NCBI GenBank assembly: GCA_035626395.1
Contig: DASPNR010000011.1
Coordinates: forward strand, 62,001-126,000
DNA length: 64,000 nt
Direction of reading: 5' to 3'
Origin: Candidatus Limnocylindrales bacterium
GTDB taxonomy: Bacteria; Desulfobacterota; Binatia; UBA1149; CAITLU01
Shown here: positions 1 through 12,900 of the stretch, one piece after another
How the letters are laid out: the number at the start of each line of letters is the position of its first letter
How positions within the stretch are numbered: the first letter of the stretch is position 1
Position numbers and translations under genes: made by a program
The notes under the pieces: generated by a model
The model's input: the letters and a program-made list of their open reading frames with translations, nothing else
The model's database searches: none
Told to the model about the DNA's origin: nothing

Positions 1-2724
<2,724 letters not shown>

Positions 2725-2812
2725 ACCACCGCCGGCTGCCTTGTAAGCGGTGAGCCCTCCTCGTATAGCTCGCCGGCAGCCGGCATCGCAGCGACGGAGG
2801 CTTCTTCGCCGA

Positions 2813-4324
2813 ATGATCGGTCCTCGAACAGCCCTGGCGGCCCTGCTCGTACTCCCGCTCGCATCGTGCGGCGGAGGCGGCGGCAGTGGCGGCACCGTCG
2901 ATTCCGCCGTTCAACTCAGCTTCCGCGTCCTGTGGGAGAGCGACGACCCCGATGCGGCAACGCACGCGACCGGCGCACGTGCCGGTGAAGGAAGCGCGGC
3001 CTCTTTCGGTCCGGAAATCCCGCCTTCGGTGAGCGCGGTCCGCTTCCTCTTCGCATCGCGATCGGACGACGAATTCGAACCGTGCTGCGTGGCCGTTGTG
3101 CGCGGAAGCGAAGCGTTCGAGAACCGCCGCATCCAGCTCGCCGACGTTCCTGCCGGAGAGGCCACTCTGCGAGTAGACGGCTTCCCGGCCACCTTCGCTC
3201 CCGCCGACGGCGCCCTGCGCACCTGCCCGACACGCGACAACCAGGGGCAGGCGTGCCAGGCCACCGGCGACATCGGCCCCAGCTTCTCTTCCGACCCGCT
3301 CGAGCTCGACCTGTTCCCGAACGAGGTGAACCAGGTAAGCGTGCAGGTCTTCTCGGTGCCGTTCCTGGTGTCCTCCGATCCAGCCGAAGGCGAGAGCGCC
3401 GACGAGGCGCGACCGACCGTCGAGGTGGTGATCGGCGATGCCGTGCACGACGTCGTCGATCCGCGCGTTCGCATCGACGACACGGGCACCACCGTCATCG
3501 ACAGCACGCCATGCGACGACGACGGCGGTCCGCAGGTTCCCGACTGCAGCCCGGGCGGCGTCCTCGACGTCATGGGCGTGATCCTGCGCGTGCGGGCGGA
3601 CGAGATCATCGACGAGGGCCCGGCGCAGGTGCAGGTGACCGCGCGCAACGACGCGACGCCGCCGCGCAGCATGGACGAGCGTTTCCTGATCGACGTGCCG
3701 CCACCGGCGGACACGACGACGACGTCGACCACCACCACGTCGACTTCGAGCACCACGACCAGCACGACGACGTCGACCAGCACCACCACGTCCACGTCCA
3801 CGACTTCGACGACGTCATCGACCACCACGACGACGTCGAGCACCACGACGACGACATTGCCCGCTCCCACGACGACCATCGCGACGACGACGACGACCAT
3901 CGGCACCACCACGACGCTGGCACCGACGACGACCATCAGCACGACGACGACCACGCTGCCGCTGCTGTGCGTCACGTTCCGCGTGCCCGACGACATCGAC
4001 CTGACCGGTGTGGCTTTCGAGGTCGATTACACCGCGGCCGGCGGCGAGTTCGTCGGCAGCGCAAGCGCCGTCGACTGCGTCAGCGAGGTACCTGGCGCCG
4101 TGGCGGTGTTCAACGACGACGACGCGGCGCGGATGCTGCAGATCGGCATGGCGCGAGCCAACGCGTTCGACGCCCCGACCGAGCTGGCCACCTGCGCCTT
4201 CTCGGCCGAGACCACTCCGACCGGCACCGATTTCGTGATCACGGTCATCGAAGCGACTTCCGGAGACCTCATGCCCGCGGACATCGATGTCGTCGCCGAC
4301 GTCGAGACGTGCGCGCAGAACTGA
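2813..4324 (+). CDS. Lipoprotein with long Thr-rich linker and C-terminal cohesin-like domain
   Basis: A GTG at 2750 is also open, but the ATG at 2813 gives a clean lipoprotein signal peptide (MIGPRTALAALLVLPLASC, lipobox LASC), so that start is chosen. The protein has 503 residues. A ~300-residue N-terminal globular part contains several Cys pairs. An 81-codon Thr/Ser linker follows, then a ~120-residue C-terminal domain beginning LLCVTFRVPDDID with FEVDYTAAGGEFVGSA. That last domain resembles cohesin-type binding domains, but the match is weak. It is first in a tight four-gene run: the next start is 14 bases downstream. It is probably anchored in the outer membrane with the C-terminal module displayed on the linker. 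Function is unknown. Confidence 0.75.
   Translation: MIGPRTALAALLVLPLASCGGGGGSGGTVDSAVQLSFRVLWESDDPDAATHATGARAGEGSAASFGPEIPPSVSAVRFLFASRSDDEFEPCCVAVVRGSEAFENRRIQLADVPAGEATLRVDGFPATFAPADGALRTCPTRDNQGQACQATGDIGPSFSSDPLELDLFPNEVNQVSVQVFSVPFLVSSDPAEGESADEARPTVEVVIGDAVHDVVDPRVRIDDTGTTVIDSTPCDDDGGPQVPDCSPGGVLDVMGVILRVRADEIIDEGPAQVQVTARNDATPPRSMDERFLIDVPPPADTTTTSTTTTSTSSTTTSTTTSTSTTTSTSTTSTTSSTTTTTSSTTTTTLPAPTTTIATTTTTIGTTTTLAPTTTISTTTTTLPLLCVTFRVPDDIDLTGVAFEVDYTAAGGEFVGSASAVDCVSEVPGAVAVFNDDDAARMLQIGMARANAFDAPTELATCAFSAETTPTGTDFVITVIEATSGDLMPADIDVVADVETCAQN
3713..3955 (+). repeat. Thr/Ser-coding low-complexity tract (ACG/ACC/TCG)
   Basis: About 81 codons are almost wholly ACG, ACC, TCG or AGC, coding TTTTSTTTT-type sequence with a few Pro, Ala, Ile and Leu interruptions. 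It is a flexible, possibly O-glycosylated linker in the lipoprotein. The antisense frame reads as a Val-rich shadow ORF with no support. Confidence 0.9.
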
Positions 4325-4338
4325 CGATGGAGGCGCGC

Positions 4339-5844
4339 ATGACACGGATCACGTTGCCGATCACGTGGCTCGCCGTCGCCGCGGCTGCCGCGCTCGTGCT
4401 GCTCGCTGCCCGGCCTGCAGTCGCCGTCGACAGCGCGCGCTGCGAGCGGCTCTACACCAAGGGCCTTGCCGAGCTGCACGCCGACCGCGTGCCGCAGGCG
4501 ATCGCGCTCATGGAGGAGGCGGTCGAGGCGGATCCTTCCGACCTGCACGCGCGTTACTACCGCGCCGTGTCCTATGGACGCGCGGCACGCTTCGAGGAAG
4601 CGGTCGCCGACCTGAGGCTGGTGGTGGCGGGCAACGCCGCGATCGAGAATGCGGATCTCGAGCTCGGCTATGCCCTGTTCAAGCTCGGACGGCACGAGGA
4701 GGCGGCGGCGCCGCTCCAGCGTGCACGCCTCCACCCGGTCACCGCCGAGCGCGCGGCGGTGCTGTACGGCATGAACGAGCTGCGGCGCGGCCGCCACGCC
4801 GAGGCGCGCCAGGGACTGTCGGCCGCCGAGGCCTCGCCGACGGCGCGCTACTACCGCGGCCTGGCGGCTTATCGCGCCGGCGACAAGGCGGCGGCCGAAG
4901 CCGACTTCGCCTACGTGGTCCAGAACGCGCCGGATTCGGAGATCGGGCGCCAGGCGCGCGTGTTCCTGGAGCAGATCGGCGAGACCGATGCCGTCGTCTT
5001 CCGCCTGCACGGCGGAGCGGCGATGGAATACGACAGCAACGTGGCCCTGGCCCCCGACGACGACTTCATCGCCTCGCTGTACGGCGTCAGCGACGAGGAC
5101 GACTTCCGTACCGTCATCACCGCCGGGGCGGCCTATTCGCCGTACGTCACCTCGCGCACGCATCTGTCGTTCGCGTACGACTTCCTGCAGAGCCTGCACT
5201 TCGACCTGGACGAGTTCGACGTGCAGACGCACAAGGCGCAGGGCCAGCTGGCGCTGTTTCGCGGGCCGGCCACCATCGGTCTCACCGGGCAGTACGAGTT
5301 CTCGCTCCTGGATTTCGAAAGCCTCGCGCACGGTATCACGGCCTTCCCCTGGATACGCTTCGAGGAGGAAGGCCTGGGCCGCACCGAGCTCTACTACCGA
5401 ATGCGCTACCGCGACTTCGTGCACGACGACTTCGATCCGCTGCGCGACAACGTCAACCACGCCCCCGGCATCCGTCAGATCCTCGACCTGGGCGCGCCGG
5501 GGCGCGTGCTGATGTTCGGCTACCGTTTCGACTTCGAAGACGCCACGGCCGGCATCGGCCGCCGCTTCGAGTACCTGGGGCATCAGGTCGAAGCCGGCGT
5601 GGAATGGCCGCTGACCGACGCGATGACCGCGTCGGCGATGTACGCGTTCAAGGTCAAGGATTACGACGATGCCAGCCGCGGCCGCGACGACGAGGAGCAC
5701 CACGTCATCACGCGCGTGGAGCATCGCCTCAACCGCTTCCTGTGGCTGGCCGGCTCCTACGTCTTCCGCGGCAACTACTCGGACAAGGCCAACTTCGAGT
5801 ACTACCGGCACATCGTGTCGCTCGGCCTGGAGGCGCGATACTGA
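4339..5844 (+). CDS. TPR-repeat outer-membrane beta-barrel protein
   Basis: The start is ATG 4339, with GGAGG six bases upstream and a Sec signal peptide (…VLLAARPAVAVDS); ATG 4327 is an in-frame alternative. The protein has 501 residues. Residues ~30-210 contain TPR-like helical pairs (A..LMEEAVEADPSDLHARYYRA and similar). After the motif GGAAMEYDSNVAL the protein becomes a chain of alternating amphipathic strands rich in Tyr, Arg and Asp and ends in aromatic-ARY, typical of outer-membrane barrels of the DUF560/surface-lipoprotein-assembly-modifier type. It overlaps the FecR gene by one base (TGATG). A partner role for the upstream lipoprotein and downstream FecR protein is inferred from the operon. 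Confidence 0.8.
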   Translation: MTRITLPITWLAVAAAAALVLLAARPAVAVDSARCERLYTKGLAELHADRVPQAIALMEEAVEADPSDLHARYYRAVSYGRAARFEEAVADLRLVVAGNAAIENADLELGYALFKLGRHEEAAAPLQRARLHPVTAERAAVLYGMNELRRGRHAEARQGLSAAEASPTARYYRGLAAYRAGDKAAAEADFAYVVQNAPDSEIGRQARVFLEQIGETDAVVFRLHGGAAMEYDSNVALAPDDDFIASLYGVSDEDDFRTVITAGAAYSPYVTSRTHLSFAYDFLQSLHFDLDEFDVQTHKAQGQLALFRGPATIGLTGQYEFSLLDFESLAHGITAFPWIRFEEEGLGRTELYYRMRYRDFVHDDFDPLRDNVNHAPGIRQILDLGAPGRVLMFGYRFDFEDATAGIGRRFEYLGHQVEAGVEWPLTDAMTASAMYAFKVKDYDDASRGRDDEEHHVITRVEHRLNRFLWLAGSYVFRGNYSDKANFEYYRHIVSLGLEARY

Positions 5845-6710
5845 TGCTCAACGCAGTCGTGGCAGCCGCCGTCTTTGTCGCATGCAGCTACGCCGTGCCG
5901 GCTCTGGCGCAGGATGCGGGCCAGGTCGTCAGCATGGAAGGCACTGTGGAGATCGGGCGCGACAACGCTTTTACGGCAGCGACGGTGGGCAGCCGCGTTC
6001 GCGTCGGCGACACGATTCGCACGGGGAACCCCGGCCGCGCTCGCATCCTGTTCCAGGACGACTCGGTGCTGAACGTCGGCGACGACACCGTGCTGGCGAT
6101 CGACGAATCCGTGTTCAACCCGGACGAAGGAACGATCAGCTCGGTCATCCGGCTGTTCCAGGGCAAGGTGCGCGCCCTCGTCAGCGACTACTACGGCGAG
6201 TCGGCCGCCTCCTATCGCATCGCCACGCCGACGTCGGTGTCCGGAGTTCGCGGCACCGAGTTCATCGTCGCGCACGACGTGGGCACCGAGACCTCGCAGG
6301 TGCTGGGCCTCGGCGGCCGTGTGGCCGTGCACAGCGTGATGGACCTGGTGCGGCGCGGTGTGATCATCCGGCCGCGCGAGATCACCTTCATCGCCAGAGG
6401 ACAGTTCCCGACACCGCCGCGACAGATCGAGGTCAGCGACGACATCTACCGTGCGCTGGTCTCGGGCGTGGAGTTCCCAGGCTCGGGCGTGCCCGAAGGC
6501 AATGCGGACAAGGATCCGATCGTGGGCGGCAAGGAGGTTCCGGTGCAGGATCAGCCGGGCAATGTGCCGGTGGGCGTCGAGTCGCCCGACAAGGGCCAGA
6601 AGCCGATCTCGGACATCCCACCCGAGGAGCCCGGCAAGACCGGCGGCGACATGGTCGGCGAGCCCGTTCCAGTGATCACCGGCCCCACCGATCTGGACAT
6701 CGAATTCTGA
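5844..6710 (+). CDS. FecR-domain periplasmic protein
   Basis: The protein has 288 residues, with a signal peptide cleaved after ALAQ. The FecR domain (residues ~25-150) shows the usual pattern: G.V......G..V..GD.I.TG..GRARILFQDDSVLNVG, followed by a second half with GTEF at the end. The C-terminal ~90 residues are Pro/Gly/Asp-rich and probably extended. Translation is coupled to the TPR-barrel gene (TGATG). There is no FecI-type sigma factor or TonB receptor nearby. It therefore belongs to the FecR group found beside TPR/barrel proteins and cyclases, not to an iron-uptake regulator. Confidence 0.87.
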   Translation: MLNAVVAAAVFVACSYAVPALAQDAGQVVSMEGTVEIGRDNAFTAATVGSRVRVGDTIRTGNPGRARILFQDDSVLNVGDDTVLAIDESVFNPDEGTISSVIRLFQGKVRALVSDYYGESAASYRIATPTSVSGVRGTEFIVAHDVGTETSQVLGLGGRVAVHSVMDLVRRGVIIRPREITFIARGQFPTPPRQIEVSDDIYRALVSGVEFPGSGVPEGNADKDPIVGGKEVPVQDQPGNVPVGVESPDKGQKPISDIPPEEPGKTGGDMVGEPVPVITGPTDLDIEF

Positions 6711-6720
6711 AGCGGTGCCG

Positions 6721-7524
6721 ATGCGCTACTTCATCGACATCCACGAGGTCACCGGCGCCACCCGTGACGCCATTGCCGAGGCGCATCAGAAGGACATGGA
6801 GTGCCAGGACAGGTACGGCGTCAACTACGTCAAGTACTGGTTCAACGAGTCGGGTGGCAAGATCTTCTGCCTGTGCACGGCGCCCGACGCCGAGGCCGCC
6901 AACGCGGTGCACGCGCACGCGCACGGCCTGCTCGCCGAGCGCATCATCGAGGTGGATCCGGACCTCGTGGACGGGTTCCTTGGGCAGGGTGCCGTCGCCG
7001 CGACGGGAGCGGCCACGCTGCCGAAGAGCGACACGTACGATCCGGGGCTACGAACGATCCTGTTCACGGACATCGTCGGCTCGACCGCCATCACCGAGCG
7101 GCTCGGCGACCACGCGGCGCTGCAGATCGTCGAGCTTCACGATCGCATCGTCCGCGATGCTCTCGGCGAGCACGGCGGGCGTGAGGTCAAGCACCTCGGC
7201 GACGGCATCATGGCCGCTTTCACGGCCGCACCCGCCGCCGTGCGGTCCGCGGCGGCGATCCACGCCGCGCTCGGCGCCGAGCATGCACCGGAGCCCGTTC
7301 GCGTCCGTATCGGCCTTGCGTGCGGCGAGCCGGTCGAGCGCAAAGGCGATTTCTTCGGGGCCACGGTGCAGCTCGCGGCCAGGCTGTGCGCGCAGGCGCA
7401 GCCCGGGCAGACGCTGGTATCGACGGATGTCTGCACGCACTGCTCGGACTTCGAGTTCTCCGATCTCGGCACCGTTCTGCTCAAGGGGTTCGAGCAGCCG
7501 GTGCGGGCTTATGCAGTGATTTGA
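6721..7524 (+). CDS. DUF4242 (SCO4226-like) domain fused to class III nucleotide cyclase
   Basis: ATG 6721 is chosen over GTG 6715. The protein has 267 residues. Residues 1-82 form a DUF4242/SCO4226-like ferredoxin-fold domain (MRYFIDIHEVTGAT…AEAHQKDMECQD.YGVNYVKYWF…CLCTAP…HAHAHGL), a family with a nickel-binding member. Residues ~105-267 are a class III adenylate/guanylate cyclase catalytic domain with metal-binding Asp in FTDIVGST and in KHLGDGIMAAF. There is no membrane segment, so it should be a soluble enzyme making cAMP or cGMP. It is the last gene of the four-gene run and is convergent with the CHASE2 cyclase. Metal sensing by the N-terminal domain is inferred. Confidence 0.85.
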   Translation: MRYFIDIHEVTGATRDAIAEAHQKDMECQDRYGVNYVKYWFNESGGKIFCLCTAPDAEAANAVHAHAHGLLAERIIEVDPDLVDGFLGQGAVAATGAATLPKSDTYDPGLRTILFTDIVGSTAITERLGDHAALQIVELHDRIVRDALGEHGGREVKHLGDGIMAAFTAAPAAVRSAAAIHAALGAEHAPEPVRVRIGLACGEPVERKGDFFGATVQLAARLCAQAQPGQTLVSTDVCTHCSDFEFSDLGTVLLKGFEQPVRAYAVI

Positions 7525-7557
7525 TGCACCCTCTCGCCGCAGCCACCGACGATCCCG

Positions 7558-9741
7558 TCACTTGCTCTCCATCACCGTCACGCCCTGCCAGTCCGCCGGC
7601 GGCGGCGTAGCCAGGAACGCGCGGCAGCGCTCGACGTACATGCTGCTGGGCCTGTCGTCGGGATGGCTGTCGAGCACGCGGCCGAAGGTCGCCATCGCCT
7701 CGCGAAAGTTGCGCTGGCGGTAGGCGGCGACGCCCTCGGCGAATACGTCGAGCAGCTCCTGCCAGCGCTCGCGCTCGGCGACGTGCCCGAGCAGCTCGTA
7801 GATCGTCACCGCCGCCGAGCGCCCCTTGACCGCGACGATATCGAGCTCGCGCGCGAGGAAATCCTTCCCTGCCGCCGCCAGGGTATCGGCGCTCACCAGC
7901 ACCTGCACGCCGTAGGTCTTCGTCAGCGATTCCAGGCGCGAGGCGAGATTGACGTTGTCGCCGATGACGGTGTAGCTGAGGTGCTGGGTCGAGCCCATGT
8001 TGCCGACCACCATGTCGCCGGTGTGAAGGCCGATGCCGGCCTCGATGCGCGGCCATCCGCGCTCGGCCTGCCAATCCTGCGTGCGCTCCACCAGACGCCG
8101 GCACATCGACAGTGCGGCCTCACAGGCCAGCGCCGCATGCGTCGGCTGCGGCAGCGGCGCGCCCCACACCGCCATGATCGCGTCGCCGACGTACTTGTCG
8201 AGCGTTCCGGACTGCTCGAAGATCACCTCGGTCATCTCCCCGAGATAGACGTTGAGCAGCTCGACGAGGTCTTCGGGCTCGAGCCGCTCCGAAATGCTGG
8301 TGAAGCCGCGGATGTCGGAGAACAGCACCGTCAGCTCGCGACGCTCGCCGCCGAGCCGGATCATCTCGGGGTTCTCGCTCAGCGCGCGCGCGATCTCGGG
8401 GTTGAGATACCGGCTGAACGCCTCGCGCGCGCGGCGCCGCTGCCCCTCCTGCACCACGTACTGGTAGACGGCGATGGTCGCGTACACGACGACCACGGCC
8501 AGGATCGGGTGAACGATGCCCAGAGGGATGCCGGTCGTGACGAACATCCACTGGCTGCCGACCAGGTAGGCGGCCAGCATCGACAGCGCCGCCAGCGCGC
8601 CGCTGACGCCGCGCGCCCAGCGCAGCATGAGGCCGAGCATCACCGCCATGCCGAAGATGGCGCCGACGTCGAGCAGGACCGTCCAGCGCGGCTGACGCAG
8701 GAAACTGGCGCGCAGGATGTTGTCGAGCGCCGTGGCCTGGATTTCCACCCCTGGAAAAACGCCGTCCAGTGGCGTGGCGCGGATATCGGCCACGGCGGTT
8801 GCCGTGACGCCGACGAGCACCAGCTTGTCTTTGAACCTGGCAGGATCGACGCGGCCCGCCAGGACCTCGGCCGCCGGGATGTGCGGAAACGTCAGCTTGG
8901 GCCCGCGATAGTTGAGCAGCAGCTGGCCGTCCTCCGCCACCGGGATGTCCTGCTTGCCGATGCGGATCTCCTCGACGCCGAACGGCGCAATGCGCACCGA
9001 TGTGACGCGATCGGGCCACAGCACCGACAGCATCGCCACCGGCAGCGGCAGCATGAGCTGGTCGCCATAGCGGATGACCATCGGCACGCGCCGAAAATAT
9101 CCGTCGCCAGGATCGGGAAACGTGTTGAAGAAGCCGGTGGCGCGCGCGGACTTGTTGATGATGTCGAGATTGGCGACCACGCCGAGCGCCTTCGGAATCT
9201 GACGCTCGCCGCTGCCCTGCACCTGCACGCTCTTGTAGGCGCCGAGCGCCGGCTCCGAAGCGCGCGGCACTGCGTGGTCCATTTCGAAAAAGTAGCCGGC
9301 AACCACCTTGCCCGACCGCGCCACCGCGGCAGCCAGCTGCGCGTCCTCGCTGCCGACGGTGGCCAGTGCCCTGCGCACCTTCTCGACCGATTCGTCGTCC
9401 ACATGTCCCCTGAGCGATTCCAAGTCCGGCGGCGCGGTCGCTTCCGACTGCACCACGTCGAAGCCGATGACGCTCGGGCCGGCGCCGTCGATGCGGTCCA
9501 GGAGCGTGGCCATCGTGGTGCGTGACCACGGCCAGCGCCCGACGCTCGCAATGCTGGCGTCGTCGACGGCGACGATGACCACCTCCGGCGACGGCTCCTG
9601 GCGCCCGCGCTGCATGAGGCGGAAGTCGGTGGCGCGAGTGTCGAGCAGCAGAAGCGGGTCGCAGCCGGCAAAACGAACGATGCCCAGCACCGACCCCAGC
9701 AGAAGGGCAATACGCATTGAGCTGAGAGATGGCGCTCGCAC
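7558..9741 (-). CDS. CHASE2-domain membrane adenylate/guanylate cyclase
   Basis: The protein has 727 residues from the GTG at 9741; ATG 9717 is an equally possible start and gives MRIALLLGSVLG. It has an N-terminal membrane segment, then an extracytoplasmic CHASE2 sensor (residues ~40-345, with VVIVAVDDASI, GFDVVQSEA, NYRGP). Three membrane helices (~355-440) and a class III cyclase domain (~475-650) follow. The latter contains FSDIRGFT and LDKYVGDAIMAVWGAP, including the Lys and Asp that usually select ATP. The C-terminal ~60 residues look TPR-like. It probably reads a periplasmic signal and makes cAMP. It faces the FecR/TPR operon tail to tail, a common neighbourhood for CHASE2 cyclases. 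Confidence 0.92.
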   Translation of the reverse strand: MRAPSLSSMRIALLLGSVLGIVRFAGCDPLLLLDTRATDFRLMQRGRQEPSPEVVIVAVDDASIASVGRWPWSRTTMATLLDRIDGAGPSVIGFDVVQSEATAPPDLESLRGHVDDESVEKVRRALATVGSEDAQLAAAVARSGKVVAGYFFEMDHAVPRASEPALGAYKSVQVQGSGERQIPKALGVVANLDIINKSARATGFFNTFPDPGDGYFRRVPMVIRYGDQLMLPLPVAMLSVLWPDRVTSVRIAPFGVEEIRIGKQDIPVAEDGQLLLNYRGPKLTFPHIPAAEVLAGRVDPARFKDKLVLVGVTATAVADIRATPLDGVFPGVEIQATALDNILRASFLRQPRWTVLLDVGAIFGMAVMLGLMLRWARGVSGALAALSMLAAYLVGSQWMFVTTGIPLGIVHPILAVVVVYATIAVYQYVVQEGQRRRAREAFSRYLNPEIARALSENPEMIRLGGERRELTVLFSDIRGFTSISERLEPEDLVELLNVYLGEMTEVIFEQSGTLDKYVGDAIMAVWGAPLPQPTHAALACEAALSMCRRLVERTQDWQAERGWPRIEAGIGLHTGDMVVGNMGSTQHLSYTVIGDNVNLASRLESLTKTYGVQVLVSADTLAAAGKDFLARELDIVAVKGRSAAVTIYELLGHVAERERWQELLDVFAEGVAAYRQRNFREAMATFGRVLDSHPDDRPSSMYVERCRAFLATPPPADWQGVTVMESK

Positions 9742-9988
9742 GGGGAGGACGAGGTTAAGCAGCCGCGCGGGCTAAGGTCTAGTGCCGGTGCCGGCGCTGC
9801 ACCTGGCGCTCGAGCGCATTCGCTTCACTGTTGCGATGGAGGCCGGGCCGCAACCGGGCTGTCGGGATCGCGAAGACGCTTCCGGCACCGACGCGCCGGG
9901 GTGGCTTCAAACGCCACCGGCCGATAGGTTCGCGCGGCGCGCGGACGCTTTGTCCGATGCCATTGCCGCCGGGGCCCGGGGGAAACCG

Positions 9989-12900
9989 ATGCTGCAGAAA
10001 CTACGGGGGCAACGCCGCCGGTCACCAATCGCACGCTCTGCCGGCAGCGCGTCCTGGCTGCGCCGCTGCGGCGCTGCGTGGACGATGCTGGTGTGCGCGT
10101 CGGCCGCGCCGGCGCTCGCGCAGTACGAGACGATCCACGACTTCTCGAAGATCTCGAGCGAGACGAGCATCTTCCTGATGCTCGCGCAGAACGACCGCTT
10201 CGGCGCCTCGATGGCCGGCGTTTCCGACTTCGGGTTCGACGGGTTCGACGACATCGCCGTCGGCGCGCCTGGAGATTCCAGCGTCGAGGCCGGCGCGGGA
10301 GCGATCTGGCTCGTGGGCCTGCAGGACGATGCCACCATCAACCTCGCGTTCCGGCTCCAGCTCGATGCCACCAATCTGCAAGTGGGCGGCGGGCTCGGCA
10401 GCAGCATCGACGTCTTCGACGGGCTTTCCGGGGCCGGGCCCGGCGGCCCCGACGACATCGCGCTGGTGACGGGAGTGCCCGGCTTCGACGGCTCCCTGAC
10501 CGATCAGGGCGCCATCACCATCATCCTCGTCAACCGCTTCACGTTCGCGACGACCGAAACCGTGATCACGTTCGGCGTTCCCGGCTTCATGACCAACCCG
10601 AGCATGAACGAGAACTTCGGCGCCTCGGTCGCCGTCATCGGCGATCAGGACGGAAACGGATTCGCCGATCTTGCCGTGGGCGCTCCGGGCATCGACACCG
10701 GCGGCGTCGATGCCGGTGGCGTCTACATCCTGCTTCTCGGCTCGGGCGGCACCGTCGTCGGCTTCGAGCGAATCGATGCGAGCAACGGGCTGGCAGCGCC
10801 GCTGGCCGCCGGCGACCTCAACGGCTCCTCGGTGGCAGGCATCGGAGATGCCAACGGCGACGGCAATCGCGACATCGCGGTGGGTGCGCCCGGCGACAAC
10901 AACCTCGACGACGACAACGCCGCCGACTCGGGCTCGGTGCGGCTTCTCCTTCTGGGCAGCGACGGCTCGGTGCTGGCAAGCCGCAAGATCACGCCGACGT
11001 CCTCCGATTTCGTTGCGGCCGGCGGCACGCTCGCAGCGGGAGACGGATTCGGAGCGGCGCTGGATTTCGGCAACCTGGCTCCGGCCGAGCGGAACCTGAT
11101 CGTCGGCGCTTCCGGCGACAGCGGCAACCGCGGCGCGATCTGGATCCTGACGCTGGACGGCACCAACGTCGTCGGTGCCGAGCGCGTCGGCTTCGGCACC
11201 GCCGACTTCGCCGCCGATCTGGACCCGGCCGAATCCTTCGGCGCGTCGGTGGCGGCGCTTTCCGATCTGGATCAGGACGGCCTGCGCGAGATCGTCGTCG
11301 GGCACCCTTTCGACGACGACGGAATGGGAGCCGGCGCCGCGTGGATCCTGTCCTTCGGCCCCTGCGGCAACGGCGTCCTCGAGGCGGCCCAGGACGAGCA
11401 GTGCGACGATGGCGCGCGCGAAGCGGGCGACTGCTGCTCGCCCGGCTGCAAGTTCGACGACGTGACGGCGGCATGCACGGACGACTTCAACGTCTGCACC
11501 GACGACCACTGCGACGGCGCCGGCACCTGCCTGCACGAGGGCAACAGCAACCCCTGCGAGGACGAAACCACCTGCAACGGCACCGACACGTGCGACCCCG
11601 CGACCGGAACGTGCATGCATTCGGCGGACCTGTGCGTGGGCGGCGCCGAGTGCCAGACCTTCTGCAACGTCGACACCAAGAGCTGCGCCAACGTCGTCGG
11701 AGACCCCTGCACCGACGACGGCAACCCGTGCACCGCAGACGTATGTGACGGCATGGGCAACTGCAGCCATCCGCCCAACTTCGCCCCTTGCACGGATGAC
11801 GGCAATCCGTGCACCAACGACATCTGCAACGATGCCGCGGTCTGCGACCACGTCGGCAACTTCGAGCCGTGCAACGACGGCAACCCCTGCACGCTCAACG
11901 AGCAGTGCGACGGCGCCGGCGTGTGCGATCCCGACGACAGCATCACCGACGGCATGGCCTGCGAGGACGGCGATGCCTGCACGACCGGCACCACGTGCAT
12001 GTTCGCGGCGTGCGGCGGCGGCATGGCCGTGGACTGCTCGGGCATGGCCAACGACTGCAACACCGCATCGTGCGACTCCATGGTCGGGTGTCTGCTGACG
12101 CCGGTGATGGACACGACGCCCTGCAACGACGGCTCACCCTGCACCCTGGGCGACCAGTGCACCGGCGGCGTCTGCGCCGGTACGGTCAAGGACTGCAGCG
12201 GCTTCAGCACGATCTGCGCCGACGGCGTGTGCAACGACGCCACCGGCAACTGCGAGGCGCACCCCATCGGCGAGGGCGAGAACTGCGACGACTCGCTGGC
12301 CTGCACCACCGGCGACAAGTGCGTCTCGGGCGTCTGCACCGGCACCCCAGCGGACTGCTCCTCGTTCGGCGATCAGTGCAACAACGGCGTCTGCAACGCC
12401 GGCACCGGCATGTGCGAAGCGGTGGCGGTCGAGAACGGAACGGGATGCGACGACGGCTCCCTCTGCACCACCGGCGACGTCTGCACCGGCGGCACGTGCG
12501 CCGGCACGCCAATCGACTGCTCGGCGCAGTCCGACGCGTGCAACAACGGAGCGTGCAACCCGGCCACCGGCGGGTGCGAAGCGGTGGCGGTCGAGAACGG
12601 GACCGGCTGCGACGACGGCTCGCTCTGCACCATCGGCGACGTCTGCACCGGCGGCGTCTGCGCGGGCACGCCGCTCGACTGCTCGGCAAGCGGTGACCAG
12701 TGCAACGACGGCGTCTGCAATCCCGTCACCGGCCAGTGCGAGCCGTTGCCGAAGCCGAACGACACCGGCTGCAACGACGGCCTGCTGTGCACCGTCCCCG
12801 ATGTCTGCACCGATGGCGTCTGCGGCGGCGCTCCCATGGACTGCTCGGTCTTCAACGACCAGTGCAACGTGGGCGTGTGCAACCCGGGCAACGGCATGTG

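Noticed and set aside
2911..3996. Val-rich antisense frame opposite the Thr tract
   Set aside because: It is the direct complement of ACG/ACC repeats, with no start signal, and it lies opposite a well-supported lipoprotein.
7663..9525. 620-residue plus-strand frame opposite the CHASE2 cyclase
   Set aside because: His/Arg/Gln-rich composition typical of antisense frames in GC-rich genes; the minus-strand gene has full domain support.
10022..11851. 609-residue minus-strand frame opposite the FG-GAP protein
   Set aside because: Val/Ala/Arg/Gly shadow sequence with no recognisable domain, while the plus strand has clear FG-GAP and Cys repeats.
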